Shown: one piece after another, positions 1 to 12,500 of the stretch
Layout of the letters: each line of letters begins with the position of its first letter
Position numbering within the stretch: position 1 is the stretch's first letter
Origin: Chrysopilus asiliformis
Lineage: Eukaryota; Arthropoda; Insecta; Diptera; Rhagionidae
Direction: 5' to 3'
Assembly (NCBI GenBank): GCA_964034945.1
Contig: OZ035961.1
Span: 64,939,531-65,003,530 of the forward strand
Length of the DNA stretch: 64,000 nt
The notes under the pieces: generated by a model
The model's database searches: none
What the model was told of the DNA's origin: nothing
Seen by the model: the letters and a program-made list of their open reading frames with translations, nothing else
Position numbers and translations under genes: made by a program

Positions 1-597
1 GGAAAGAAAAGGCAAAAATAGGGCCATCAGGAGGATCGCCATCCGATTGGCACTTGTATCAGAAAGTACACAACATTATCGGAGCCTTCAAAATAAATAA
101 TGTAGACAGCCTGATAGAGGAGAGTATAGGTATTTACAAAAAAAAGTTTGTAATTTTAAATAATATTAATAAATGTAATTTATTTTTTTGATACATAAGT
201 TCTGGAATCAGAGTTGGAAATCGATGACTACAGTTGTATCTCAAATTCATCAGGCCAAGTGTTATCCTCAACGCCTATATTGTCTTCCACACTATCTACA
301 CCTGTTCCATCTTCATCATTATCCAATGATTCGAATCGGCCGTCAACTTCGTCAAATATTGCTTGCTCACTCCGAGAACCTGAGAAAAGAAACAAAAAAT
401 TAGATTTTCGAGCGGAACTGTTGAATAGATTTGATAGAATTGAGGTTGAAATTGCAGAGCAAAATAAGGAATTAAAGGAAGCTGATGCCAAATTATACGA
501 ACTAGAAGTTATAAGAACCGATGTCATGAAACAAATTGCCAAAGACAATAGCGAAATGAAAAACGCGTTCATAGAATTTTTGAGTGGCAAAAAATAA
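1..597 (+). CDS. Harbinger accessory Myb/SANT-like protein (3' portion)
   Basis: Harbinger elements encode a second, Myb/SANT-like protein that carries the transposase to the nucleus and to the element ends. Here an exon running in from the left edge (readable from base 3 to 129) ends the conserved region, with the motif GPSGGSPSDWHLY and an aromatic and aliphatic helix after it. A 70-bp intron (GT at 130, AG at 198-199) joins in phase to exon 200-597. That exon is a Ser/Thr-rich linker followed by a charged coiled-coil-like tail (repeated Glu, Lys and Leu) ending FLSGKK-stop. No stop codon interrupts it. The start codon and the main SANT helices lie left of the window. The family is inferred from the motif and from the partner transposase. 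Confidence 0.7.
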
Positions 598-2045
598 AAA
601 TGTGAAACTAAATAAAAATGTTAAACTAAGTACAAGATATGTAATAAACTTACTTATAAAATTAGCTATAGCTTGCCTTATTTCCTCTGCACTACACTCC
701 TGGTCATTCAATACTACTTGTTGTTCGGGGTATTGACGATTTCCCTCGATGCTTTGTTGAGCTTGGACCCATTTGTCATTAATTTTATCATTTTTTTCAT
801 TCAGAAAGTTGTGCAAAACACAACAAGCTTTGATAATTAATGACGCATGATTTATAGTGTTATCAATTCCTTTCCCGATGCGACGAAATCTTGCTTTTAA
901 GTGACCGAAGGCATTTTCTACAACCCGTCGACATTTGGACAATGCATAGTTAAAGTTCTTTTGTGCTTCATTGCTTTGGATGTTAAAAGGGTAAGGTTTC
1001 ATTAGACTTTCCGAAAATCTGAAGGCTGAATCCCCCATTATGAATACCGGAACGTTGACTTCAGATATCCTTTTCGTCATTTGCCGCAACAGAGTGCATT
1101 CCGTTAGATGTTTTTTCAATAAAGAGTTTTCATAAATTTGGGAATCATTGCATCGTCCTGGGCTGCCAACATTTATATACATGAAGCGATATCTCCAATC
1201 GACCAATGCTAATAGTACGGTTGAATACCATCCCTTATAATTAAAGTAATCGACAGCGTCGACGGTATGGGGATGTATTTCTATGTGACAGCCATCTAAA
1301 AAAAATATACCATATTGCACAGCCTCAAACGTATGCGTAAAGATTTTTTAAAATAAGACTTACCTATGGCCCCTAAACATTGAGGAAACCCTAGTGTTTC
1401 GAATCCCTTAACAGACTCTTTCACTTTATCTTGTGAAAGAGGAAGATGATTTAAATAAAGTGGCTTAATTGTGTTCCACACCTCATTGCAAAAATCCAAT
1501 ACAATTTCACACACTGTTGATTTTCCAATTCCAAACAGATTTCCTATGCTTCTGTACTCTGCCGATGAACCCAAAGCATATAAGGCCACTGCAACTCTTT
1601 TCTCTAGAGGGATTGATTTCCGATAATTTGTGTCTTTTTTTTGTAAATTTTTCAGCATTTCACACAAGGTTTGAAAAGTGTTTCGATGCATTCGGAAATT
1701 GGTTTTGAAAAAGTCATCATTGTTCAATTGGCAATCTCTTTCCCAAAACATTTCTGTACGTTCCTTAAAAATACAAAATAATTATTAATAATTATTAAAC
1801 ACACAAAACATTCAGAAAATACTTACCAATTTCCACGAAAATCTGATATTAAATGAATGTGATGCCATTAACAATATTAATAATTGCTGTCTCCTCAACT
1901 TGTTTATTTTCCTTACACATAATTTCCGTTTTCTTCTGTAGTGTTTAATTCTGTTTGTACATACTTCATCCATGTTTTGAATTGTATCATTCATCATATT
2001 ACTAAAATAATGCATAGTAATGCTACACAAACTTTCTCGATCCAT
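502..2045 (-). CDS. PIF/Harbinger (HARBI1-like) transposase
   Basis: DDE endonuclease that cuts and joins the element ends. Three minus-strand exons join in phase: 2045-1827 (ATG, 73 codons), 1763-1364 and 1295 downward. Their introns (1826-1764 and 1363-1296) are flanked by GTAAGT donors and AG acceptors. The second junction rebuilds LGAIDGCHIEI, which holds the first catalytic Asp. The second Asp is in GRCNDSQI and the Glu is in RVVENAFGHLKARFR, all in the usual order and spacing. A helix-turn-helix-like N-terminal part (SIGNLFGIGKSTV) precedes them. The frame stays open to 502 and overlaps the convergent gene. The family normally ends soon after the EEIRQAI region, and a GTAAG donor near 653 could mean one more short exon, so the C-terminus is uncertain. 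No stop or frameshift is seen in the core. Confidence 0.85.
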
Positions 2046-2133
2046 TTTTGAACTGACTTCGTTGAAATGTCAAACAAAATTACCTAACCTCTGTGTGAAC
2101 ACTTTGGTTTAAGTTCTAAATCATTTCGCAAAA

Positions 2134-2471
2134 TTACGTGATTTTGTGTCGGTCTGAACTTAGTATTAAATGAATTGAGTTTTCAACGCACATCGGACCA
2201 CCCTTTTTAGTCTCAGTGGTTGTTGACTTAGCTACCAAGTAGACATTATTCCCCGAAGCGCTAGATGTTGCCACTTGTTCAATCACTGAATAATGCTGCC
2301 CCTCATTGATAGATCGCGCTGGCATCGACTGGGGGGACTCTTGATCTGCAGCTTTCACTCCCTGGGGCTCTGTCCTTAACTGGGCGGAGTCCGACTTACC
2401 GAATTCTTCGGTCCGAAGATAAATTCCTCTAATTCGTCCTCCAGAAAGATCAATTCGTCCTCAGTGTCCAT
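2134..2471 (-). other. unrecognised coding-like segment
   Basis: On the minus strand an ATG at 2471 opens an acidic peptide starting MDTEDELIFLEDELEE. A GTAAGT follows after about 24 codons. In a different frame an open stretch of about 110 codons runs to the stop near 2134. The two could be one gene with a short intron or frameshift, or two pieces of a transposon ORF. I recognise no family. Confidence 0.25.
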
Positions 2472-2584
2472 AATTCACTAAACTACCAGACTGTGATCAC
2501 TGCCGGCAATAATTTGCGAACGGTGGATAAGAAAGGATCACTTAACACAGGAAGGCATCGAAATCACTTGATTATTCACTTGAT

Positions 2585-3862
2585 TTTTTAACCGACTTCC
2601 AAAAAGGAAAAGGTTCTCAATTCCACCTGAATATTTTTTTTTTTTTTTTAATGTATGTTCACGCCTAACTTTTTACTGGGTTGACCGATTTTGGTCATCC
2701 CAAAGAGAACGTTGTAGAGAAAGTTCCTGGTTGGACTCCGGTTGGTTCATGGGCAAAAATGGACCATTAGGGGGGGTACCCCCCATACAAACGAAAACGT
2801 TTTTTCCGAATTTCTCAAAAACGGTGCATCTTATCAAAAAAGTCTAAGAACAAAAGTTATTTAGAATATGATTCTACATAAAACTCCCATACATCAAAAT
2901 CCGATTGGAATAAATTTTAAAAAATCTGATTGGAAAGTTCGACTTCAAAGTGTAATTTTGGTACAAATGCTCAAATTAAGATACCAATATCACCATACAG
3001 GTTTTCAATAATTGCCAGATTGGCAATTATAGCTTTTGTTATGTTTTTACGTTGTGTTCAGTACAACACAAGGAAGGTTCTTTTATATATTTCCCCCGTG
3101 TTAACCTACCCCTTCAAACCCCTCCCTGCTTGGGATATTGAGTAAAATTCTTTGTATTGTGTTCAGTACAATATCTGGAAGATTCTTTTATATATTTCTC
3201 ATCTGCGGACTTATCCCCTCAAACCCTTTGTAATTTTACTTATATTAAAAATTGAAACTAAAAACGTTCGAAATAAAAAAAAAATTTTCTAAAAAAAAAT
3301 AAAACCGACTTTAAAAAAAAACTGAAAAAAGAAAAAAGCACTAAAAAGAAAAAAATAATTTCAAACTATGTCCATTAATAGCGTATTTAAAATTCGGCTT
3401 TTTTGGAGTGGCGTTAAATTTGCAACTAAAATAAATTACATACTTTCTAACCCTTAAGGCTAACTAAGAACTAAGATCGACTCCAAAAATTTTGTTGTCA
3501 AACAGATTAACTATAGACACGGCTCTTAGAAGCACCAAAACTAAGTTCTTTTATATCCCAAATTGGATTCCCTATTTTTAAGCAATCGCTATAAAAAAGG
3601 CCACTGTCTCATATGTTACTATTTTTTGTAGAAATCTATCCTATTTTTTGTCTCCATGTACAAACTGATTTTGTGCGAAACTCGACAATAGAAATTTTAC
3701 AACGATTTTATTTAGTGTAAATTTAACGCCACTCCAAAAAAGCCGAATTTTAAATACGCTATTAATGGACATAGTTTGAAATTATTTTTTTCTTTTTAGT
3801 GCTTTTTTCTTTTTTCAGTTTTTTTTTTAAAGTCGGTTTTATTTTTTTTTAGAAAATTTTTT
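2585..3862 (+). repeat. composite non-autonomous repeat, copy 1
   Basis: Starts with AACCGACTTCCAAAAAGG and ends with the inverse-type motif AAAGTCGGTTTT, so it may be a DNA element with short terminal inverted repeats. In order it holds a poly-T tract, the 3' half of a family A repeat (about 2738-3048), a direct repeat of about 105 bp (about 3050-3150 and 3156-3255, each with GTGTTCAGTACAA), and a foldback unit (3296-3855). A nearly identical copy lies inverted at 33262-34556. The 71-codon open frame inside (2930-3145) also occurs in that copy; it is repeat sequence, not a gene. Confidence 0.75.
3296..3855. repeat. foldback unit with inverted arms of about 130 bp
   Basis: The left arm (about 3300-3420) and right arm (about 3717-3850) are reverse complements. 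Both contain AAACCGACTTTAAAA, then an AG-rich run, then GGAGTGGCGTTAAATTT at the inner edge. The spacer is about 300 bp. It lies inside the composite repeat. Confidence 0.75.
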
Positions 3863-4171
3863 TTTTTTTTAGTGAGATCAAGGCACTCGAAATTTTTCGG
3901 TTAATGTATCACTCACTGATGAAAATTTAAAAAAAAATTTTTTTTGATGAAAATTAATTTGCGCGCGAAAGCAAAACAACTTTCCAAACAACGGGGTTGC
4001 CAGACCTCTCGAAAAAATAAAAAAATAAATGTGTATTTAGTTGCATATTTTACAACTTTCATGAAAACCAAAAATTTTTTTTGTCCAATTCAAATTTTAA
4101 TTCGACTGTGTCAAATAGAAAAAATGTCAAAAATAAATAAATATGTGTTTTTACTTTATTCTATAAAGTAC
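3863..4171. other. AT-rich interval, nothing recognised
   Basis: Low-complexity A and T runs and one short open frame (3944-4174) with no recognisable motif. I see no gene or repeat boundary. Confidence 0.5.
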
Positions 4172-5162
4172 TAGCAGACCCTTCGTTGGCAGCTAAAAGT
4201 TTTTTGTATAAATTTTAGAATGCCAAAAAACCATAAATAACTTAAAAAGTTTTGGGAAAAAATGTTATCCTTACAGAACCTTCCGTTTCGAATTTTGAAA
4301 TTCCAACACAGGATTCGTGATCCCAAAAACCCCCTAATGCCGATATTTCCCAGGAAAAACTGGAAAAAGGATATTTGCGTTATCCTTACAGGATCTTCCG
4401 TTTCGAATTTTGAAAATCTAATACCGGATTCGTGATCTGCGACCCCAAAAACCCCTAATGCTGATTTTTCCCAGGAAAAACTGGAAAAAGGATATTTGCG
4501 TTATCCTTACAGGACCTTCCGTTTCGAATTTTGAAAATCTAATATTGGATTCGTGATCAGCGATCTCAAACATAATGCCAATTTTTCCGGGGAAAAATGG
4601 GAAAAAGGATATTTATGTTATCCTTTCAGGACCTTCCGTTTCGAATTTTGAAAATCTAATACCGGATTCGTCATCAGCGACCCCAAAAACCCCATTATGC
4701 CAATTTTCCGGGGAAAAATGGGAAAAAGTATATTTGCGTTATCTTTACAGGACTTTCCGTTTAGAATTTTCAAATTCCAACAAACAACTCGTGATCAGCG
4801 ACCACGGAGACACCCTAAAGCCAGTTGTTCGGAGACAAAATTAGAAAAAGGGAATTTGCGTTATCCTTTCAGGACCTTCCATTTAGAATTTTAAAAATCT
4901 AACACCGAATTCGCAATCAGCGACCCCGGAAACCCCCTTATGCCGATTTTTCCGGGGAAAGACGGGAAAAAGGATATTTGAGTTGTCCTTACAGAACCTT
5001 CCGTTTCGAATTTTAAAAATCTACATAGCTAAAAACCTGCTCCTGGCAACACACATCATTTTACAAAAAACCGCGTAAAAATCGGTCCAGTAGTTTTTGA
5101 GTTTTGTAATCTCAAACGGACAGACAGACAGACAGACAAACATCCATTTTTATATATATAGA
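4172..5162 (+). repeat. dispersed repeat (family B) with a 120-bp internal minisatellite
   Basis: Begins CTAGCAGACCCTTCGTTGG and ends in CAGACAGACAGACAGACA followed by a TATA-rich tail. Between about 4265 and 5025 the motif CTTTCCGTTTCGAATTTT-like recurs near 4270, 4383, 4505, 4624, 4743, 4865 and 4987. That is six to seven diverged units of 113-122 bp. A shorter copy lies inverted at 41083-41375. Small open frames in it (4575-4894) follow the tandem period and are not genes. Confidence 0.75.
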
Positions 5163-6232
5163 TAATACAGTACCCAAATAGCATTTTAAGCAGCAATTAT
5201 GTTGTTTATCCCCATATTTCGTCACCATGCAAATCGCGGCGATAAGCAATTTATGTCGCAAACACGTCGTTAGTTGTGCCAACGAGACGCGCAACGGCAC
5301 CCATAGTGGGGAACACTTTTCAGCGGTTTGCGGCGCCGCAATTATAACGACAGGGACGTAATTAGTTGCCTCATGCGCGAGCGTGATCTGACGGCATTAT
5401 ATCACACAATTACACAAATCATCGAGCGGGTTTTCTTTCTCCCTCGAATGCTTGCTAGTAAACAGATATGAACAAATAAAAACGTAAGCAGAAGACGAAC
5501 GAGAAAAATCTAATGGCGACAAATTAATGGTAACTTTTGTGGAGTGTTATTTTATAATGGACTTTTCTTCCGGTTGCATGTCGTGATTTTAATTGCCATT
5601 AAAATTTTTCGACAATATTGGATCTGAAATTTAAACAGATTTTAATGGGCCATCGAATTATTTTGTTTTTAATCAAAAATTTCTTTAATTTTATTTTATC
5701 GGTAAAATTTTTTTTTCTTTTGCAATGAAATTTTGATGCCAATAAAATTATGCTGTTTCAAAAATGTATGCTATCCACTTTTTATGCAATATCCTTCAGT
5801 CATTCGCCTGAAATAAGAAATTTAATTCTCGAAACGAAATCGTTTCCATCAAATGTCAGTGAGAAATATGGCGGCTGAAGGCATCAATTTTTTTTGGTGT
5901 TTCTCAGACGGGGAGCTTTAATGAAACTTTAGTGGCAGACTATTTCGACCCGAAAACCATCAAATGCTGCTCTATCGCTGCAGGAATTTTCATGAAGCGA
6001 ATGTTGCCCCAAAGATGAACCGTGGGCCACCAATTTCCCCACTAAAGCAATTGTGGCTTTGCAGACGCATTATTAATCGGTGCGACGCGCTCGTCACTTC
6101 TTTCGCTTCTTTTACGCGGATGTGAATTATAGGTGTAAATTTTTAGCCCCGATTGCGTAAATTGCTGCATTTTAAAGCCGCAAAGAACAAATCTCATGTT
6201 CCCGTACTTTTCGATGCTATTTGGGTATTGTA
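5163..6232. mobile_element. non-autonomous DNA element with 21-bp inverted ends
   Basis: The left end AATACAGTACCCAAATAGCA matches the reverse complement of the right end, AATACAATACCCAAATAGCA, with one mismatch. About 1.07 kb separates the outer edges. The interior has no coding potential I can see. No clear target duplication and no superfamily assignment. Confidence 0.55.
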
Positions 6233-7035
6233 TTCATGAAAAATTTTGACCTCTTCATTTTGCCTAAAAAACATTTCCCGATCACTCCTGAGTCGATTGG
6301 AGCCATATTAAAAAAATGTCGTTCTGTTTGCACAAGATTTCTCAAAAACTAATAGAGTTAGAGCCATGATATTTTATAGGCATATTTGGTCCTGGAATGG
6401 GACGATCCTATCAATTTTTGGTCGAAATCCGTTAACCGGAAGTAACTAAAATGGCGGCTTTTTAAAAACCGCGAATTAGTTTTTCTCAATTTACTCCGAA
6501 ACTACGTATTTTTAGGAGAAAATAAACCTGGAGAAAATAAAAATTTCTACACTTTTGTCTTTTGCTATAACTCGATATTTCCAACTGTTATCAAGATACA
6601 CTGTTATTTCAAAAAAAAAAATAGTTTTTTGCCATTATCTCGAAAATAAATGGTTTTTTGCTTACTGGATATGTGAGATGAATTAATGTGAATGGCATTC
6701 TGCACAATTCTGTCTTCTACCGTTATCTTTTACCGTTATTGAGATATTTTTATTAAAATGTAAAAAATATATTTTTGCAAATTACTTGCAAACTAACAGT
6801 TTTTCGAAAAAAAAATTGAGAAACGAATTAAAGGCAATAAAATTTTCCACATTTTTACCTTTTACCGTAAATCGATATCTTTTACAGTTCTCAAGTTATC
6901 TCAAATTTTGTACGTTTTGAGGTCATCTTTGGTTGACAAAACGATAGGGCTATAGCGTCAATTGCGCCGGGTCGTAGATTTTGTGGAAGGAAGTTTTGTG
7001 CTGGCCACAACTGATATTTTTCTACAAGTTTTAAC
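6228..7035 (+). repeat. family C repeat, copy 1
   Basis: This block matches, in inverse orientation, two places on either side of the octamer array. Its start (6228-6283) matches the complement of 21501-21557, and its end (about 6840-7035) matches the complement of 9345-9562, including the motif CGATATCTTTTACAGTTCTC. The middle, about 560 bp with AAAATGGCGGC, has no counterpart in the second copy. No coding capacity recognised. Confidence 0.7.
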
Positions 7036-7364
7036 CCCGATTATACCATAGCCAATATGAAGTATTGAACATATTTTCGAAATATCTTAAAATTTAACAG
7101 TTGTCATTTAGAAACAAGTTTTCCAGTCAAATTTTTTTTTGTCAGTCAAAATGTCAATCTTTTTTTACAGACTATTATGTATTTTTTCAATTTTTATTAT
7201 AATTAATGGTATTTTAATTTTGTTTATTTGCCACAAAAGTCGAATTAACCGAATTTTAACAAGTTCCGTTCACTATTTTGGGTGAAATAAATTTCGGATT
7301 TTGAATGTTTTTATCCCTTGGTGGACCAGGAATTTTTGACAAAAAATCAATAACCATGACTTTT
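7036..7364. other. AT-rich interval, nothing recognised
   Basis: Between family C copy 1 and a family A repeat. No open frame of note, no repeat boundary and no RNA gene. Confidence 0.5.
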
Positions 7365-7928
7365 TATACCCGTATGGTGAAACCAAAGGGTATATTAACT
7401 TTGCTTTACCGTTTGTAACGCCAAGATCCCGTCATCACACACAAAAATGAATTACACCAGTGTGTTTAGAATGATAAAAATAATTAACTTCTGCATGTCC
7501 GTCCGTCTGTCCGTCTGTCCGTCTGTCCGTCCGTCTGTCTGCCTGTCTGTGGCGCGGATTGCGGGCGCACGGATTGAGCTAGAGACTTGAAATTTTGCGC
7601 AGATAAGTTTTTCGTAAAATGCGAGGCTAAGTTCGTTAATGGGCAAAAATGGACCACCCCAAAAATGGGGTACCCCCCATCAGAACGAAAACGTTTTTTG
7701 CGAATATCTCAAAAGCGGTGCATCTTATCAAAAAAGTTCAAGAACAAAAGTTGTTTAGAATATGATTCTACATAAAACTTCCATACATCAAAATCCAATT
7801 GGAACAACTTTTAAAAAATCTAATTAGAAAGTCTGAATTCAAAGTGGAATTTTGATACAACTGTTCAGTTAAATCACCATACGGGTTTCCAATAATTGCT
7901 GGCAATTATAGCTTTTGTTATGTTTTTA
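7365..7928 (+). repeat. family A repeat, near full length
   Basis: Starts TATACCCGTATGGTGAAACC, has the CCGTCTGT microsatellite near 7500-7550, then GGCGCGGATTGCGGGCGCAC, and ends GCTTTTGTTATG. The 3' hairpin has lost part of one arm. T-runs flank both sides. Open frames on either strand here are translations of the repeat. Confidence 0.85.
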
Positions 7929-8354
7929 TGGAGGTGTGGTATTTAAGCCTGTGGTATATAGATGTATATAGAATGTTGATACTATTGGATAAGCAAAAAA
8001 TATAAAGATTTAAAGTTGGTGGTACTTAAAAGTACCGACGCGACGGTCGACAAAGAGTTAAAGTGCATATATTTTGCCATTTTTGGTACATAGTTTATGT
8101 GCATAAAACGCCTTTCTTAGTGCATATTTTTGGTAGCCCTATTCATCACATTCTCCACGTGTGGCAATGAAGAACTGTTTAATTTGGCAATGAAGAACTA
8201 AATATCGTCAAAGAATTCTGGTAGATCTAGGGAAGGATCAATTTAATGCTCGATGTAATAAATTAGCATTTGCTCGTGGTTAGTGTCTTCTTTTTCGATT
8301 TGGTCTACGTATTTCGCTGACTCTTCTCTGGTCTGTTCCGCGTTTTCGCATGTT
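7929..8354. other. unassigned interval
   Basis: AT-rich, with a small direct repeat of AATGAAGAACT near 8167-8200. Nothing identifiable. It may be the 5' part of the gypsy relic that follows. Confidence 0.4.
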
Positions 8355-8935
8355 TGATTCAAAGTTATAACAATTGGCGACAATAAAAATATATTAACTG
8401 CGAAAGAGTCATGGCTAGCTTTGGTTATCAGCGAAATTGTTGGTGTTTTTTAAGAGCCAACGAAACAGTTTTTTCATTACTAATAGTATCAGCGACACTA
8501 CTGAAGTTAAACAGAGCTTTAACTGAGGAATCGTTTAAATTATTAAGCAGTCTACTTCATCCAAACAAAATAGATGATACGACGTTTCAAGATCTAGTGA
8601 AGGGATTTTCAGAACGGCAAAAATTCTATTGTGCAACAAAGGAGAGCTTTGAATCTTCATAACACTAGTGCTATCGTTAGCGGTAAATTGTAATTTTTCT
8701 GGTTCTGAACTTGATACAATTGAAGTTCATCATTGGATTTGACAAAGGCCCAATCAAAGCCAGACTGTTTTAATAGAACGTAGCTTCATTAACTCTGGAA
8801 AAGGCAATCGAAATTACTCAAGTGACGGATTGCATTCGACACCAGTATGAGCCGGTGAAACAGGAATCAACGAGCGAGGGAATTTTTTGTCTGAGGTCGG
8901 AAGAGGAAATGAATTCGAAGAACGGGATGAATCAT
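8355..8935 (+). pseudogene. degraded Ty3/gypsy-type gag fragment
   Basis: The open frame 8411-8662 carries LLSSLLHPNKIDD and FQDLVKGFSERQKFY, which resemble the capsid part of insect gypsy gag proteins. The next 270 bp continue the same kind of protein in broken frames. A stretch reads FIIGFDKGPIKARLF after a stop, and a further frame reads LTLEKAIEIT, the end-of-capsid helix of the family. No zinc knuckle, protease or polymerase follows. It is an isolated relic, and I did not find its LTRs. Confidence 0.6.
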
Positions 8936-9015
8936 AGCACGTGACAACAACGCTCAGCGAAACTCAGGAAGCAATAAATCTTGTTGAATTATAACGAAAC
9001 GAATTGAAGGTTTAA

Positions 9016-9305
9016 CCCTTTCAGACCTGAATTATTTCTGGCGGTGAAATAATTTTTTTGATGTGAGATTCTTACGTTAGAGATCAAAAATAGCTTAAAT
9101 TTCAATTTTTTTTTTAAACATTACTTGTTTGTTTCCGACAAAATATGAAATATTTCTGACAAAAAAGTCAGATAATTGGTTTTTACGGAGTTGCGTAATT
9201 AAAAAAAGGCTCATTCAAGGATTTAAACAGTAATTTCAACTTCGGATAGCTGTAAAAACTAGTTTGAGGAATTGTCCCACTGGTGGGACATCAGGTCTGA
9301 AAGGT
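9016..9305. mobile_element. piggyBac-like MITE
   Basis: A 290-bp element flanked on both sides by TTAA (9012-9015 and 9306-9309). Its ends CCCTTTCAGACCTGA and the complement ACCTTTCAGACCTGA form inverted repeats with one mismatch. TTAA target duplications are the piggyBac hallmark. No coding sequence. Confidence 0.7.
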
Positions 9306-9344
9306 TTAAACATTTTAAAAAAATGCAAAAAAAAAAAACTTAAA

Positions 9345-9571
9345 AAAAATATCAGTTGTGGTCAACACAAAACTTTCTTCTACAAAATCTACGACCCTGT
9401 GCAATTTACGTTATAGCCCTGTCGTATTGTTAACCTAAGACGACCTCCCAACAAATTCTTGGTTTATTCAAAAATATCAAAAACGTACAAAATTTGAGAT
9501 AACTTGAGAACTGTAAAAGATATCGATTTACGGTAAATGGCAAAAAGGTAGAAAATATTAACATCTCCAAT
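9345..9571 (-). repeat. family C repeat, copy 2, distal part
   Basis: The reverse complement matches 6840-7035, with an extra stretch near 9450-9480. It abuts the octamer array directly. The proximal part of the same copy would be 21501-21557, on the far side of array and gap. Confidence 0.7.
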
Positions 9572-12500
9572 ACTGACAGACTGACAGACTGACAGACTGA
9601 CAGACTGACAGACTGACAGACTGACAGACTGACAGACTGACAGACTGACAGACTGACAGACTGACAGACTGACAGACTGACAGACTGACAGACTGACAGA
9701 CTGACAGACTGACAGACTGACAGACTGACAGACTGACAGACTGACAGACTGACAGACTGACAGACTGACAGACTGACAGACTGACAGACTGACAGACTGA
9801 CAGACTGACAGACTGACAGACTGACAGACTGACAGACTGACAGACTGACAGACTGACAGACTGACAGACTGACAGACTGACAGACTGACAGACTGACAGA
9901 CTGACAGACTGACAGACTGACAGACTGACAGACTGACAGACTGACAGACTGACAGACTGACAGACTGACAGACTGACAGACTGACAGACTGACAGACTGA
10001 CAGACTGACAGACTGACAGACTGACAGACTGACAGACTGACAGACTGACAGACTGACAGACTGACAGACTGACAGACTGACAGACTGACAGACTGACAGA
10101 CTGACAGACTGACAGACTGACAGACTGACAGACTGACAGACTGACAGACTGACAGACTGACAGACTGACAGACTGACAGACTGACAGACTGACAGACTGA
10201 CAGACTGACAGACTGACAGACTGACAGACTGACAGACTGACAGACTGACAGACTGACAGACTGACAGACTGACAGACTGACAGACTGACAGACTGACAGA
10301 CTGACAGACTGACAGACTGACAGACTGACAGACTGACAGACTGACAGACTGACAGACTGACAGACTGACAGACTGACAGACTGACAGACTGACAGACTGA
10401 CAGACTGACAGACTGACAGACTGACAGACTGACAGACTGACAGACTGACAGACTGACAGACTGACAGACTGACAGACTGACAGACTGACAGACTGACAGA
10501 CTGACAGACTGACAGACTGACAGACTGACAGACTGACAGACTGACAGACTGACAGACTGACAGACTGACAGACTGACAGACTGACAGACTGACAGACTGA
10601 CAGACTGACAGACTGACAGACTGACAGACTGACAGACTGACAGACTGACAGACTGACAGACTGACAGACTGACAGACTGACAGACTGACAGACTGACAGA
10701 CTGACAGACTGACAGACTGACAGACTGACAGACTGACAGACTGACAGACTGACAGACTGACAGACTGACAGACTGACAGACTGACAGACTGACAGACTGA
10801 CAGACTGACAGACTGACAGACTGACAGACTGACAGACTGACAGACTGACAGACTGACAGACTGACAGACTGACAGACTGACAGACTGACAGACTGACAGA
10901 CTGACAGACTGACAGACTGACAGACTGACAGACTGACAGACTGACAGACTGACAGACTGACAGACTGACAGACTGACAGACTGACAGACTGACAGACTGA
11001 CAGACTGACAGACTGACAGACTGACAGACTGACAGACTGACAGACTGACAGACTGACAGACTGACAGACTGACAGACTGACAGACTGACAGACTGACAGA
11101 CTGACAGACTGACAGACTGACAGACTGACAGACTGACAGACTGACAGACTGACAGACTGACAGACTGACAGACTGACAGACTGACAGACTGACAGACTGA
11201 CAGACTGACAGACTGACAGACTGACAGACTGACAGACTGACAGACTGACAGACTGACAGACTGACAGACTGACAGACTGACAGACTGACAGACTGACAGA
11301 CTGACAGACTGACAGACTGACAGACTGACAGACTGACAGACTGACAGACTGACAGACTGACAGACTGACAGACTGACAGACTGACAGACTGACAGACTGA
11401 CAGACTGACAGACTGACAGACTGACAGACTGACAGACTGACAGACTGACAGACTGACAGACTGACAGACTGACAGACTGACAGACTGACAGACTGACAGA
11501 CTGACAGACTGACAGACTGACAGACTGACAGACTGACAGACTGACAGACTGACAGACTGACAGACTGACAGACTGACAGACTGACAGACTGACAGACTGA
11601 CAGACTGACAGACTGACAGACTGACAGACTGACAGACTGACAGACTGACAGACTGACAGACTGACAGACTGACAGACTGACAGACTGACAGACTGACAGA
11701 CTGACAGACTGACAGACTGACAGACTGACAGACTGACAGACTGACAGACTGACAGACTGACAGACTGACAGACTGACAGACTGACAGACTGACAGACTGA
11801 CAGACTGACAGACTGACAGACTGACAGACTGACAGACTGACAGACTGACAGACTGACAGACTGACAGACTGACAGACTGACAGACTGACAGACTGACAGA
11901 CTGACAGACTGACAGACTGACAGACTGACAGACTGACAGACTGACAGACTGACAGACTGACAGACTGACAGACTGACAGACTGACAGACTGACAGACTGA
12001 CAGACTGACAGACTGACAGACTGACAGACTGACAGACTGACAGACTGACAGACTGACAGACTGACAGACTGACAGACTGACAGACTGACAGACTGACAGA
12101 CTGACAGACTGACAGACTGACAGACTGACAGACTGACAGACTGACAGACTGACAGACTGACAGACTGACAGACTGACAGACTGACAGACTGACAGACTGA
12201 CAGACTGACAGACTGACAGACTGACAGACTGACAGACTGACAGACTGACAGACTGACAGACTGACAGACTGACAGACTGACAGACTGACAGACTGACAGA
12301 CTGACAGACTGACAGACTGACAGACTGACAGACTGACAGACTGACAGACTGACAGACTGACAGACTGACAGACTGACAGACTGACAGACTGACAGACTGA
12401 CAGACTGACAGACTGACAGACTGACAGACTGACAGACTGACAGACTGACAGACTGACAGACTGACAGACTGACAGACTGACAGACTGACAGACTGACAGA

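Larger units (their letters stand above)
1..2130. mobile_element. PIF/Harbinger DNA transposon, left end outside the window
   Basis: Two convergent genes, an accessory Myb/SANT-like protein on the plus strand and a DDE transposase on the minus strand, are the standard content of Harbinger elements. The left terminus is not in the window. I could not identify the right terminal inverted repeat, so the right edge (about 2100-2280) is approximate. Both genes are open with consistent splice phases, so the copy may be young. Confidence 0.8.

Noticed and set aside
2930..3145. Conserved 71-codon frame present twice (also 34005-34220)
   Set aside because: The conservation is that of the whole composite repeat, including non-coding parts, so it does not indicate a gene.
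7365..7928. Family A as a Helitron
   Set aside because: It has a 3' hairpin, but no CTRR end after it, no TC start, and insertions in A/T runs rather than strictly between A and T.
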